Below, piece by piece: positions 51,568 to 59,767 of a stretch of DNA of 59,767 nt (within the stretch, counting starts at the first letter, position 1; the number at the start of each line of letters is the position of its first letter). The notes below the pieces were generated by a model. The model ran no database searches, was not told the origin of the DNA, and saw nothing but the letters and a program-made list of their open reading frames with translations. Source of the DNA: Phycisphaerales bacterium (GTDB taxonomy: Bacteria > Planctomycetota > Phycisphaerae > UBA1845); contig JABFSN010000133.1 of assembly GCA_013140575.1 (NCBI GenBank), positions 1-59,767 of the forward strand. The letters are read 5' to 3'. The position numbers and the translations under genes are program-made.

Positions 51568-53156
51568 TTTCGAGCCAAGTCCTGTTCCGCGGCCCTGATC
51601 TCCACAAGAGCTTCGTTTGACGGAAGCGGCGCCGGCTCGGCCTTCAGGGCGCGGGCCTCCGTCGGCGTCACAAAATAGGTGGCCAAGCTGTCGTAGCTCG
51701 GATAGTTGCCTTCCTTTACACGTCGCTCCCGCTGGAAAGCCTCCGCGTATTCATCTGGATTTCGCGACAGGCGCCGGAGTGAAAACAGCGTCCAACGATG
51801 TTCCTTCTCATAGTTGCTGAAAGGGTTCATCTTCGGATCGAATTCCGGTCGCGGATTTCCGAGTGGGCAGTAGAGCCCTTGAAGGACGATCTCTTTGAAG
51901 TCCTTCCAAAGCGCCCGCGACTCGGGGGCGTCATGGGGGTATCGCTCCGGGTCCAGTCGGAGAGAACTGCCTTTGTACCATCGCTCGTCCGTCGCCCAAG
52001 CGTACCAGTATTCGAATGACGCGCACGCCGCGAAAACATCGGTGACGCACCAAGTCCATCGGGTTGGTACGGGCACGAGGGGTTCCATCGGCCGAATCGC
52101 CTGCATGAAGGAAGGATCGCGCGACCGGAAACCCGCCTGATCACCGGTTCGTTGCAACGGATCCAGCAACATGTATCGAAACGCCTGGTATTCCGGGCGG
52201 GATGACTGGGGAATTTGCAGTCGCCAATGCGGCACCAGGCGATACGTCATGGCGTACGTGTGGCGTCCGACGCGTTCGCGAAGGGCGGCCCATTGGTCCT
52301 GAGTGCGCCATTCGTTGCTAGCGTCCGGCCAGGCGTTCTCCACCTCCAGGTAATCGGAACTGATGCGATGGAACCACCCCTCGCGCTGCAACGCATCGAC
52401 CTCGTCGTCCGATCGGGCGTAGAACACCGGCAGGCATCGAAATTGGAGGAACATGTCCTCCGTTCCGTCGAGCAACTCATCCAGTTTGTCGCCGGCTTCC
52501 TCAGCCCAAGCCCGAACGTCGATCGCCACCTTAGCTTCTTCCGGGTCGTAATCCTCGCCGGACAAAGCCAATCCCTCCAAGCGTTCCAGGCCATCCTTCA
52601 GGACGCCCATCTTTTCTCGATCGAGTCCGGCATACGCGTCGATGGCCCGCCAGTCACGAGCCAGGGGGTCATTGGCAAGCCGCTTGCCCTCGTTGAACAA
52701 TCGCTCGGCCTTGGGCCGAATGCGGTCGCGGTTTCGCCGAAAATCTTGTTCCAATTGTTGGAGTTCGAGGAGCACGGCACGCGCCTGGGCGGCAAGCGTA
52801 GCGTGAACTTTTGCATCGGCGAGCGACACGCGCCGTGCCGGCTTGGGCTCCTGGGCGATCGCCATGTTCAGGTCCGCGGCTTCTCGCTTGGCTTGGTCCA
52901 GGAAAGAGGCGCCGACAGCATCCGATGATGGTGCGAGCGTCCCCACCGGCGCACTCGTGCCGGACTGAGTGGTGCCTGATGCCGGAGTCGTGGCGGATGG
53001 CGAGGTTGCGGTCTGCCCGGTGAACTCCGCGGCCGCGGTCGTCGGCGGGCTTGCATCCGCCGATTTCGCGGGTACCTCGTTCTTGCGTGAACAACCGCCC
53101 CCATCCAGGGTGAGAAAGGCACTGAACAACAAAGTCACGGCTCGTGAATGGTTCAT
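51564..53156 (-). CDS. exported, probably lipid-anchored, large protein, unknown
   Basis: 530 aa from the ATG preceded by GGAGAG; the longer frame adds residues before the signal. Signal peptide MNHSRAVTLLFSAFLTLDGGGC: the Cys after GGG could be a lipobox Cys though the -3 residue is atypical. A Ser/Thr/Pro/Ala linker (about 25-75) precedes a helical region (about 85-200) and a Trp/Tyr-rich domain (DQWAALRERVGRHTYAMTYRLVPHWRLQIPQSSRPEYQAFRYMLLDPLQRTGD, PTRWTWCVTDVFAACASFEYWYAWATDERWYKGSSL). No catalytic motif seen. Coupled to the following single-pass membrane protein gene. Probably surface or periplasmic. Confidence 0.65.
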   Translation of the reverse strand: MNHSRAVTLLFSAFLTLDGGGCSRKNEVPAKSADASPPTTAAAEFTGQTATSPSATTPASGTTQSGTSAPVGTLAPSSDAVGASFLDQAKREAADLNMAIAQEPKPARRVSLADAKVHATLAAQARAVLLELQQLEQDFRRNRDRIRPKAERLFNEGKRLANDPLARDWRAIDAYAGLDREKMGVLKDGLERLEGLALSGEDYDPEEAKVAIDVRAWAEEAGDKLDELLDGTEDMFLQFRCLPVFYARSDDEVDALQREGWFHRISSDYLEVENAWPDASNEWRTQDQWAALRERVGRHTYAMTYRLVPHWRLQIPQSSRPEYQAFRYMLLDPLQRTGDQAGFRSRDPSFMQAIRPMEPLVPVPTRWTWCVTDVFAACASFEYWYAWATDERWYKGSSLRLDPERYPHDAPESRALWKDFKEIVLQGLYCPLGNPRPEFDPKMNPFSNYEKEHRWTLFSLRRLSRNPDEYAEAFQRERRVKEGNYPSYDSLATYFVTPTEARALKAEPAPLPSNEALVEIRAAEQDLARK

Positions 53157-53460
53157 CGAGTTTCTCTCCGCAAGCGAACGCTTTCGCAACGGTCAGTCCG
53201 ACATTTCGGCAAGGCCATTGAATCGGGGCGGCCTGCCGGCTACAATCCGTCGCTGGTAATTTATCTCGCTTCCGCCCCGAGACAAAACAACGGCGGGACC
53301 GACCGCGAATGGCGATGTCGCTTCATGGCACGGTTTGGAATCGCTGAGGACCCGCACGGCCCTGAGCGCTTATTAACCGTACCCGACCGTGACAATACGG
53401 ACGGGGAATTTCCCTGGAGGGACCACGAATGAAAAGGCGATTCGCAGCCGGTTGTCTTCT
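53157..53460. other. divergent stretch with a dead-end plus-strand start
   Basis: About 300 bases. On the plus strand a good ribosome site (CTGGAGGGACCACGA) is followed by an ATG, but the frame runs directly into a strong terminator and ends after 34 codons. It looks like a leader or the remnant of a deleted gene. No other gene is apparent. Confidence 0.35.
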
Positions 53461-53493
53461 GACACAAGACCCCGCGGGGTCTTGTGTCTTTTT
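53461..53493 (+). terminator. strong intrinsic terminator, plus orientation
   Basis: GACACAAGACCCC-gc-GGGGTCTTGTGTC followed by TTTTT: a 13-bp perfect stem. On the plus strand it ends at the stop codon of the opposing coupling-protein gene. On the minus strand there is no U-run, so it would serve only as a 3' hairpin there. Confidence 0.8.
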
Positions 53494-56400
53494 AGGAGGT
53501 CGCGTCATCGCTCCTTTCCTCGGTTCCTTCTGAGTTTTCTCCTGTCCCTTCCGGCCGCTCCGCAGATCGATCTTCCGCATCCCCCGTTTCTTCAGGAGGC
53601 TTGGCCCGTCGCTTTTCGCGCATGCTCTTGGTCGGCCGTTGTCTGCCTTTTTTCTTTTTCGGCGGCGTCGCGTCCGGCGCGGTGGCTCCTCCAGATTCGT
53701 CCCGCTTGATCTCGGCGATGGCGTCGAGGAGGCTGGGGTCGATTGCCGCTTGAAGCTCGCGGCGTCGTTGTTCGATGCTTTCCGGCGCTTGCTCGGGTGT
53801 GATCTGACCGGATGGTCCCTCTTGCGGTGAAAGCGGCCAAGGCGTGCGGCGCCGACGCTCGTATTCGGCGCGATCCATGAACCACGGCGTGTAGATGCGC
53901 GTCGGGTATCCCCCCAGCGCGGTCAGCCCGCCGTCGCGGATGATGTGCAGGAGTGAACCCTGCCGGTCGTTGTTGATGGCGATGAAGTCGTCGGCCCGCA
54001 GCCGGTTGGTGATGGTCTCGCTGCGGCCAGTATCGCTTTTCTGACCTTCGGAGACGCCGAAGCCCGTACCCATCGATGTGTAGTTTACTTGTTTCTGTTT
54101 GGTGAAGGACACCGAGTCGCTGTAAAGATACTCGATCTGTTCGCCGGAAAGAGTCGAGAGCTGCTCCATTATGTCACTGTCCGTGACCGTGAAGTACTGA
54201 CGCATCCGAGAATTGGTCATCACCGTCGAGCGCAAATCGACGTTCGGCAGTCGAAGGTCGTTAGGGTCCTGGTTGGCCATAATCAGGGCGATGTAGGACA
54301 TGCGAACTTGCTGCAGAACGACGGACAGGTTTTCCGCCGCAATCCGCTGGAACTCATCGATGATGACGTAGGTTTGAATGGGTTCGTCGTTGGGATCGAG
54401 TTGACCGTGGTAATCGGCCGATGCCGTCATCAAAGTGTACAGCGCCAGCTTGGCGATCTCGCGCACGCTCATGTTCACCAGCGCGGAAGGCAGCCAGAAA
54501 TATACGATCTGCCGCTCTCGAATCACGGTCGGCATGTGAATGGCCGGTTGTCTGCATCGTGGGCTGCCCAGGGCGAGCTGATCGTAAAAAGTGAGGGCAT
54601 GGATCACCGTGATCAGCTCCAGAGCATCGCGGTATTTCCGTCCTCCGTCGCGCTGCTTGGCGAATTCGTAGAGTTGATTCCACGACGTGATCTGCTTGCC
54701 CGCCCGCTGCGCCTCGCTGGTGAGGGTCAGCAGCAGGTCTCGGTGCTGGCGCGAGTAGTAACTGGCGCCGTAGAACTCCCCGTGGAAAAGGCCCAGCGCC
54801 TGAACCAGAAGCTCGCTGATTTCGATGCAACTGCGCGGCTCGGCATTGAGGTTTGAAAACGGATCGAAACAGTGCGTGGCCTTACGTCCGTCCGCGCTGA
54901 ACGCCAGAAACGTTCGACCGGCGCACTCCGCCTCGATCCGGGCGGTGTTGTAGAGGACGGGGTCGCCTTTGAGGTCCAATATGACGATGGGCGCGTGCTT
55001 GGATGGTTCCCAATCTCCGGTCCACATGCGGTCTGCGTCGAGTTTCGGCACGTCGTGACCGCGAATCAACTGTACGAGTAGGGGAATGATCCCCAGCGCC
55101 GTCTTGCCGCTTCCGGTCTGGCCGACGATGTAGGCGTGTTCGTGGAGAATGTCGCGGTCTAGGAGTACGGGGGTGTCATCCTCGGAGTTGAATCCCACAA
55201 AGAGATGCTCCGCCTTGATCTTGCACGGTCGACCGGTCGAGTCGGACTCAAGTACAACGTGCGACCTGGCCACGCTTTCGGATTCTCGCTCCCAGGTTGG
55301 AGTATCCACTACCGGTGACGGCGATGCCCCTTTTTCGGTTGGAGCGTCGGTCGTGGCCTTGGCCGCTCCGGGGGGCGGCTCCTGACTTGAGGGCGCGGCA
55401 CTTTGATCGGGTCGCTCTGCATCGCGCTGACCACGATGTTGGCTGGCTTTGGCGTCCTGTGGCCCTTGTGATTGTTCGTTGCTTTGACACAACACGGGTG
55501 CATAAACAGCCATCAGAATCAACTCAGGAAGCAGGAAAAGAAGTCCCAACCCGACGATAACGTTTCCCCAATAGAGAAAAGTCACGTGCGCTCGGGGCCA
55601 TATCGGCGCCGTTAACCACTGGTACGCGTGATAATTCATGTCCGGCGTGATCTTCCATTGAAAGTCACTCGACCAGAATTGCGCGAAGATTTCCCAGGGG
55701 CAGCAGAAGCTCAAGGAAACGGCCAAAGTTAGGGTCAACGGGACCATGCAAGCCAGGTACGTCATGCGTCTTGCATTGGCAGTGCGCGTGGCTCCACGCT
55801 CCACCCAAGGATCGGCGTCGTCCAGGTAGGCCGCTCGCGCCGCGTTCAACCATTTCCGGGCGTACCACACTGAACGCCAGGGCGTGCGATTGGCCCACGC
55901 CGCTTCCAAGAGAATTGCGCCCACGCACGTCGCGATCACCGCGAGGATCGCAAGCGTCGTCGAGTGCGCCGTGGGCACGATCGACACGATGAGCAGTACA
56001 ATGATCAGCGATACAAGTCGGGGCCGACGGGGAGGGACGCGGGTCACACTCCCCCCTATCGGTAGGGCGGGCGTCCTGAGATCCGCCACCGCCTCGCTGA
56101 TCCAACGCCCGCAAAACAGAAAGGCGATCAAGGTGACGACCGCAAGAGGGATCGTGGAGTAGAGGCGACTGCGTAGCAGGATTCCCAGACCATAGGCTGC
56201 GAGGAGAATCGCCAACCACGCGAGCGGGTATTTCACGAGCGCACTTGCCGGCTCGTGCCCCAGCCGCACGGCCCTCAGGGCGGTAAATACCGATATTCCG
56301 CAGGTGACGGTGACGGCAAATGACAGGGAAACGGACCGCGCCACGATGCAGAACAGAACAAATGACGGAACTCCCAGCGCCAGCAACAGGTACATGCGCT

Positions 56401-56509
56401 GGGCCTCGCGGAGTGCGTTCCATCCCGCGATGCCCGGCCCACGTTGTCGCACCGGCCGACCCTTGACGGGGCGGGGTTGCGTTGTGCGTTTATCGCGGTG
56501 CGGCGCCAC
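53492..56509 (-). CDS. type IV coupling protein-like ATPase (VirD4/TraG/TraD family)
   Basis: 1005 aa from GTG with AAGGAGG upstream. The N-terminal ~350 residues hold several membrane helices (MYLLLALGVPSFVLFCIVARSVSLSF, YPLAWLAILLAAYGLGIL, TIPLAVVTLIAFLFCG, IIVLLIVSIVPTAH and others), then a Gln/Pro/Ala linker. The motor has Walker A HAYIVGQTGSGKTALGI near residue 460, IVILDLKGDP, Walker B TYVIIDEFQRIAAENL near 715, IALIMANQDPNDLRLPN and TNSRMRQYFTV. The C-terminal 150 residues are charged and Pro-rich. It would deliver relaxosome-bound DNA to the transfer channel. The gene overlaps the preceding winged-helix gene by 20 bases; no T4SS channel genes lie within the window. Confidence 0.88.
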   Translation of the reverse strand: MAPHRDKRTTQPRPVKGRPVRQRGPGIAGWNALREAQRMYLLLALGVPSFVLFCIVARSVSLSFAVTVTCGISVFTALRAVRLGHEPASALVKYPLAWLAILLAAYGLGILLRSRLYSTIPLAVVTLIAFLFCGRWISEAVADLRTPALPIGGSVTRVPPRRPRLVSLIIVLLIVSIVPTAHSTTLAILAVIATCVGAILLEAAWANRTPWRSVWYARKWLNAARAAYLDDADPWVERGATRTANARRMTYLACMVPLTLTLAVSLSFCCPWEIFAQFWSSDFQWKITPDMNYHAYQWLTAPIWPRAHVTFLYWGNVIVGLGLLFLLPELILMAVYAPVLCQSNEQSQGPQDAKASQHRGQRDAERPDQSAAPSSQEPPPGAAKATTDAPTEKGASPSPVVDTPTWERESESVARSHVVLESDSTGRPCKIKAEHLFVGFNSEDDTPVLLDRDILHEHAYIVGQTGSGKTALGIIPLLVQLIRGHDVPKLDADRMWTGDWEPSKHAPIVILDLKGDPVLYNTARIEAECAGRTFLAFSADGRKATHCFDPFSNLNAEPRSCIEISELLVQALGLFHGEFYGASYYSRQHRDLLLTLTSEAQRAGKQITSWNQLYEFAKQRDGGRKYRDALELITVIHALTFYDQLALGSPRCRQPAIHMPTVIRERQIVYFWLPSALVNMSVREIAKLALYTLMTASADYHGQLDPNDEPIQTYVIIDEFQRIAAENLSVVLQQVRMSYIALIMANQDPNDLRLPNVDLRSTVMTNSRMRQYFTVTDSDIMEQLSTLSGEQIEYLYSDSVSFTKQKQVNYTSMGTGFGVSEGQKSDTGRSETITNRLRADDFIAINNDRQGSLLHIIRDGGLTALGGYPTRIYTPWFMDRAEYERRRRTPWPLSPQEGPSGQITPEQAPESIEQRRRELQAAIDPSLLDAIAEIKRDESGGATAPDATPPKKKKGRQRPTKSMREKRRAKPPEETGDAEDRSAERPEGTGENSEGTEERSDDATS

Positions 56510-57179
56510 GGAGAGCCTCCTTCAGCGTGCGCGGTCCGGGGATGGTGGCCACGCGCACGTAGGCTTGGTCAGCCAGCCTGCCGTCCAGGTCTTTGTGGTC
56601 GCCGAGAAGCGATTTCAGCGACCGTGTCCGTTCCTGCGTCTCGGAGAACACCACGATCGCATAGCGTCGCGCCTCCATCCACGCACGAACCTTATCATAT
56701 TGCCGGGCACGATGGACTTTAGCCACCACCTGGTCGCGGACCGTGCGAACTTCGGTGTCCGGTCCGGGCACGTAAATCAGGAACATTCGCGGGGCGGCCG
56801 CTTCTTCCAGGCAATGGTCGCCAGGAGGGGCATCCGGCCCAAGGAGGTGTTCTACCTGCGGCGATTCCATGCGGAATCGCCGGGTGCCGTCCATGAAGCA
56901 GTACCAGAGTATCGCAAGATGGGCGTGCAGAGCCTGGGCGCCGAATTCGGCCGAACGACTGCGCGGCAATCCCACGCACGCCGCGCCCTTCGCGGAAAGT
57001 TGGTAGTAGCTGTAATTGCCCGCCAGCCCTTTGCGGTATTGGACAAAACCTTCGCGGATGAGCCGGTGCATCACGTTGCCGCAGCTTCGCCCTTCGAACA
57101 GGGCGTGCTCCAACGCCGGTCGGATGCTGATGCGATACAGGCCGACGTGCTTCAAGATGCGCAGGTCACGTTCTTCCAT
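56490..57179 (-). CDS. winged-helix protein of the mobilization module
   Basis: 229 aa. The ATG shares TGATG with the stop of the gene upstream, which decides the start over a much longer open frame. MEERDLRILKHVGLYRISIRPALEHALFEGRSCGNVMHRLIREGFVQYRK is an N-terminal winged-helix of the replication-relaxation type, followed by YYQLSAKGAACVGLP. The C-terminal half (FLIYVPGPDTEVRTVRDQVVAKVHRARQYDKVRAWMEARRYAIVVFSE) has an alpha/beta core. Such proteins accompany relaxase or replication initiation genes of elements. Together with its neighbour and the coupling protein it forms a three-gene transfer block. Confidence 0.7.
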   Translation of the reverse strand: MEERDLRILKHVGLYRISIRPALEHALFEGRSCGNVMHRLIREGFVQYRKGLAGNYSYYQLSAKGAACVGLPRSRSAEFGAQALHAHLAILWYCFMDGTRRFRMESPQVEHLLGPDAPPGDHCLEEAAAPRMFLIYVPGPDTEVRTVRDQVVAKVHRARQYDKVRAWMEARRYAIVVFSETQERTRSLKSLLGDHKDLDGRLADQAYVRVATIPGPRTLKEALRGAAPR

Positions 57180-57823
57180 CACCAAATCTCGTAGGCCATG
57201 CCCCGCCGGGCGCAGTCGTCGTGGAACGCCGCCAGCTTCTTGGCCGTGTAGAGGCCGCCCATCTCGATGGCCGTGGCACCGGCACGGTTGCGGATGATTG
57301 CGTCGGGCAGCTTCTCGTCCCGCCCGCCGCCCTCGGCCTGGATGATGGCCTCGGAGATCCAGCGAGCGGCGCGTTTGGGTTGTTCCGCCCTCATCTTCAG
57401 GTACACCGCCGTCAGATGTAGGTCGTGGGTCGCCTCGGAGCGACGGGGTCGCCTCCCTCCCCGCCCACCAAGCCATTCTCCCGCCCCAGCCGATGCGATG
57501 ACCACCGGTGTCGACCGCGGGGGCAGATTCCAGCGTTTCCGAAGCCGGTAGGCGAGTGCGTCAAAATCGGGCGCCGCCTCGCCCCGTTTCCAAACCGCGA
57601 CGGGCGCGGGTAGGTCGATTTCGGGATGGGCCAGAACGGTCAACCGTTCGAGCAACCCCTCCTTGGTCAACGCCGCCACGCGCCGGTTGGCGGCGTCCAC
57701 GGGGCGGGCAACCTCCTTCCAAAAAGTCCGTGCAAGCTGATCGATGGAAAGCAGCCGGACTCGGCGGGCAAGGATGCCGACGATATCCGTGTCGCGCGGC
57801 GTCAGCTCGATTCTCGTGACCAT
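57179..57823 (-). CDS. replication-relaxation family winged-helix protein
   Basis: 214 aa from the ATG preceded by AAAGGTAGACTC; the longer frame is not supported. MVTRIELTPRDTDIVGILARRVRLLSIDQLARTFWKEVARPVDAANRRVAALTKEGLLERLTVLAHPEIDLPAPVAVW fits the Replic_Relax winged-helix pattern (PF13814). A Gly/Arg stretch (GGRGGRRPRRSE) follows near 125, then a C-terminal domain with HLTAVYLKMRAEQPKRAARWISEAIIQAEGG and PDAIIRNRAGATAIEMGGLYTAKKL, which has the look of a restriction-endonuclease-like fold (PD...E-x-G), as in MobC-like accessory proteins. Probably binds the element's origin of transfer or replication. Confidence 0.75.
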   Translation of the reverse strand: MVTRIELTPRDTDIVGILARRVRLLSIDQLARTFWKEVARPVDAANRRVAALTKEGLLERLTVLAHPEIDLPAPVAVWKRGEAAPDFDALAYRLRKRWNLPPRSTPVVIASAGAGEWLGGRGGRRPRRSEATHDLHLTAVYLKMRAEQPKRAARWISEAIIQAEGGGRDEKLPDAIIRNRAGATAIEMGGLYTAKKLAAFHDDCARRGMAYEIW

Positions 57824-58054
57824 GAGTCTACCTTTGCAGAGGTTCCGGCAGTGATCTCCGGTGTCTTGGTTACGAGGGGAGGTGCAGCAGCCGCCGAGAC
57901 ATAGTGCGTTGCGGGAAAACAACTTACGAACGCAACAGCACAACTGCACGGGCAACCGAACGCCCGCATAGTACGGTAGGCGGTGCAGTTCGGCCAGTAG
58001 GGTGCGAAAACGCCGGCGGCTACCCACGACGGGGCAGCCGAACCGGCTCGTTGG

Positions 58055-58327
58055 TCAATAGTCTTCAGGCAGAAGGATGGTCGTCACCGAGCGGTCGGCC
58101 TCGGTGATAATCCAGAACTTCAGGCCGGTTCGGTCGTGGTAGACGGAAAAGAGCCGCAGGTACTTGTCCAGCGCGAACTCGTTCTCCGCCCTATCGTCGG
58201 GGCACACGTCGCCCCAATCGCCGGATGCGTGCCGTTTCAGTGCCGCACAGGCGTCGTCGGTGTTTATGCTGGCAAGTGCGTTCGGCGTAATCACCGTCCG
58301 TCCGAGTGCGAATTTCGTTGTTGTCAT
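58055..58327 (-). CDS. conserved plasmid/ICE protein, unknown function
   Basis: 90 aa from the ATG preceded by GGAG. It matches a small family I recognise from plasmids and integrative elements: LGRTVITPNALASI, then ALKRHASGDWGDVCPDDRAENEFALDKYLRLFSVYHDRTGLKFWIITEADRSVTTILLPEDY. The C-terminal W-I-I-T-E-A-D-R-S...LLP motif is the hallmark. Function is unknown in all cases I know. It supports the reading of the surrounding region as transferable DNA. Isolated by repeats from the next gene. Confidence 0.8.
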   Translation of the reverse strand: MTTTKFALGRTVITPNALASINTDDACAALKRHASGDWGDVCPDDRAENEFALDKYLRLFSVYHDRTGLKFWIITEADRSVTTILLPEDY

Positions 58328-58390
58328 ATATCGAATCTCCAAAAACCGACGCTGCCCCTCGCACGTCGGAAGTTTCGCCGCCGGTCGCCG

Positions 58391-58476
58391 CTGCTTCGCA
58401 GCAGCTTTTTCCCGGAAGGGGGGCGGCTTGTTCGCTCGCCCATTTCGCGAACAAGCCGCCCCCCTTTCGGGAAAAG
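58391..58476. repeat. large palindromic intergenic repeat
   Basis: A small hairpin CTGCT-tcgc-AGCAG is followed by arms of about 30 bases (left 58405-58435, right 58447-58476) that are inverted copies with one mismatch and one length change, around an 11-base loop. The arms contain GGGGGGCGGCTTGTTCGC and its complement. It lies between two minus-strand genes. No T-run, so more likely a repeat element than a terminator. Confidence 0.75.
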
Positions 58477-58756
58477 CCAAAAATGCTGTCCAGTATCGGG
58501 CTTTGCCCGATGCGCTTTGAATTGAAGAACCGCAGACGTTTGAGAACGGCACGAGCGGTGCGACAGCAAGGGGCATGACACGTCGCAGGCGTGGCGTGAC
58601 CCTTGCCGCACCGCGCCGGTGGAATCACCACATCGGTGGACAAGCCACGGGTTGCTCGCGGGTCAACGATTCGAGTCGCGTTACCAACGCATCCAGGAGG
58701 AACGGAAACCCTCCGGTCGGCTTCAGACAACGCCGACCGGAAGGATTCCTGCGAGA

Positions 58757-59611
58757 TTACTGCTTTGGCTCATCGGACGGAGCCGGCGGCGCAATTTCTT
58801 CGCGGCGACCATCCCCGTGTACGATGATGACCTCACAGCCAGCGGTCACGACCACCGACTTCCAATCGTCGAGCTGTGACCGGAGCACATCGATGACGCG
58901 ACGCCGGAACCACTCGTTGCGGCCGACAAGCTCCGCCCAGAAGCGATTCAATTCTTGGGTGAACTGGTCGAGCTGGGTGTCGTAACTGTCGCTTAGCTCG
59001 TCGTACCCGCCGAGATGGTACATCAAGTCTGACGGGACGAGGCGGTGCTCCGCCTCGCGTGTAACAAGGACGGTCGCGTTGGTACCCCACTCGGTGTTGT
59101 CCGGTCGCAAGGCCATGCAGACGGGAGACTCAAACACCTTGCCGTCGCTGGTTTCGGCGCGAAGCGCGATTGATTCAACGCCGCTGATTTTGCCCCGCCA
59201 AATGCCGTCCTCGTGGATGGTCGCCCCCACCGACAACTCGACCCTGTCGATGGTGGGAAGCTTCGCCCACGTGTAACCATCGTATATCGTCGAAATGTGC
59301 ACCGGCACGAACGGTTCGGCGAACGTGCCCAGCGCCGCCAGCAGGTGGGCGTTGCCGCACCCGACCTCGTCGGCGTCCTCATCGTGGAAGCGATAACAAC
59401 GCTCCAACTCAAGCTCCTTTGGAGCAGCGATTTGCACGGGTTCCAGCATGAAATCGGAAATGCTCAGCAAACCGGCGGTGTACATCGGTCTTGCCTCCGG
59501 CAGCTCGACCCCAAGCTCTTTGGCTCGCACGTAGTCCTTGTAAGGTAGGCGGTGATGCCCGCGCCGCTGAACGTATCGAAACGCCTCCAACTCCAGCGCG
59601 TGCTTCAGCAC
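58757..59611 (-). pseudogene. unknown protein, apparently 5'-truncated by an insertion
   Basis: 284 codons from the first usable in-frame codon (GTG). Coding-like sequence (CLVENDAFAVLKHALELEAFRY) continues upstream of it, but no ATG, GTG or TTG with ribosome site is found before the frame runs into the insertion-sequence end. So the true start has probably been removed. Seen: LPYKDYVRAKELGVELPEA, ELELERCYRFHDEDADEVGCGNAHLLAAL, WRGKISGVESIALRAETSDGKVFESPVCMALR, LDQFTQELNRFWAELVGRNEWFRRRVIDVL. No domain recognised. It may still be translated from the GTG or be defunct. Confidence 0.55.
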
Positions 59612-59639
59612 TGCGAACGCATCGTTTTCAACAAGGCAT

Positions 59640-59767
59640 GTCTGTGTTGCTTCAGTCGGAAATGGAGTTTTCGGCCGTGCGGGTTAGTGTGGTCCCGATC
59701 GGAGGAAAACGACATGAACAACGCGAAGCAACGGCGGCATTTCACAGGGCAGGAGAAGGTGGCGATT
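59640..59767 (+). mobile_element. left end of an insertion sequence, cut by the window edge
   Basis: A transposase gene start with good ribosome site appears about 75 bases inside, and the neighbouring gene loses its 5' end at this point. The exact terminal repeat cannot be fixed because the other end is outside the window; the boundary is approximate. Confidence 0.5.
59714..59767 (+). CDS. transposase N-terminus (partial)
   Basis: Eighteen codons, MNNAKQRRHFTGQEKVAI, preceded by GGAGGAAAACGAC. The RRHFTGQEKVAI stretch matches the opening of IS3-type OrfA/HTH transposase subunits (KRRxFTxEEKxxI). The gene runs off the window. The family assignment rests on these few residues only. Confidence 0.55.
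   Translation, partial: MNNAKQRRHFTGQEKVAI

Overview
The window looks like part of a planctomycete chromosome (Planctomycetota, possibly Phycisphaerae-like; inferred, not proven). Reasons: high GC, large exported FG-GAP/ASPIC-UnbV proteins (one with MopE-like Cys/Asp repeats and an IPTL/PEP-CTERM-like C-terminal anchor), an STN-type secretin-like protein, and dispersed palindromes between genes. Bases 1-13450 are ordinary chromosome: a small exported coiled-coil protein, two FG-GAP proteins, a cystathionine gamma-synthase-type enzyme, an ATPase/DUF4276 pair, a YgfZ-type folate-binding protein, a candidate small RNA, and an STN-domain gene followed by a decayed copy.

At 13469 a tRNA-Gly(CCC) marks the edge of a large integrated element. 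A tyrosine recombinase gene ends inside the tRNA on the opposite strand, and nearly everything to the right is accessory DNA. The first block (13.5-17.2 kb, minus strand) is a control/integration module: XRE regulator, ImmA-type peptidase, small unknown, phage-type adenine methyltransferase, excisionase-like HTH and integrase. Divergent from it is a three-gene plus-strand operon: HTH-SF2 helicase, zinc-ribbon mini-protein and a DUF6119/TIGR04141 protein, probably a defence system. Next comes about 1.9 kb without a credible gene, packed with stable hairpins, multi-hairpin junctions and GNRA-capped stems. It leads into two plus-strand ORFs (73 and 227 aa) with strong ribosome binding sites.

24.2-38.4 kb is a tightly coupled minus-strand operon that I identify as a single-strand DNA phosphorothioation system: sspB (DUF4007), sspC, sspD, then the restriction genes sspF, sspG, sspH. 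No sspA (cysteine desulfurase) is present, so a host desulfurase probably supplies sulfur. Divergent from it is a very long ORF joining a DNA methyltransferase to a Strawberry-notch-type helicase. A separate gene-like reading frame with its own Shine-Dalgarno sits in the linker.

43.3-59.8 kb carries mobility and maintenance genes: DUF932 protein, second tyrosine recombinase, cupin protein, XRE regulator, membrane/lipoprotein pair, a VirD4/TraG-type coupling ATPase and two winged-helix proteins of replication-relaxation type. There is also a MITE-like 106-bp element, and at the right edge the start of an insertion sequence that appears to have cut off the 5' end of the neighbouring gene. The whole is best read as an integrative conjugative or mobilizable element with defence cargo. 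Its far attachment site was not seen.

Most notable: (1) an FG-GAP/UnbV/thioredoxin-fold gene interrupted by one in-frame UGA followed by a hairpin that fits bacterial SECIS geometry; (2) the structured-RNA locus at 21.5-23.07 kb; (3) the frame-shifted nested gene in the methyltransferase-helicase; (4) a small RNA gene with near-consensus promoter and intrinsic terminator at 11.5 kb.
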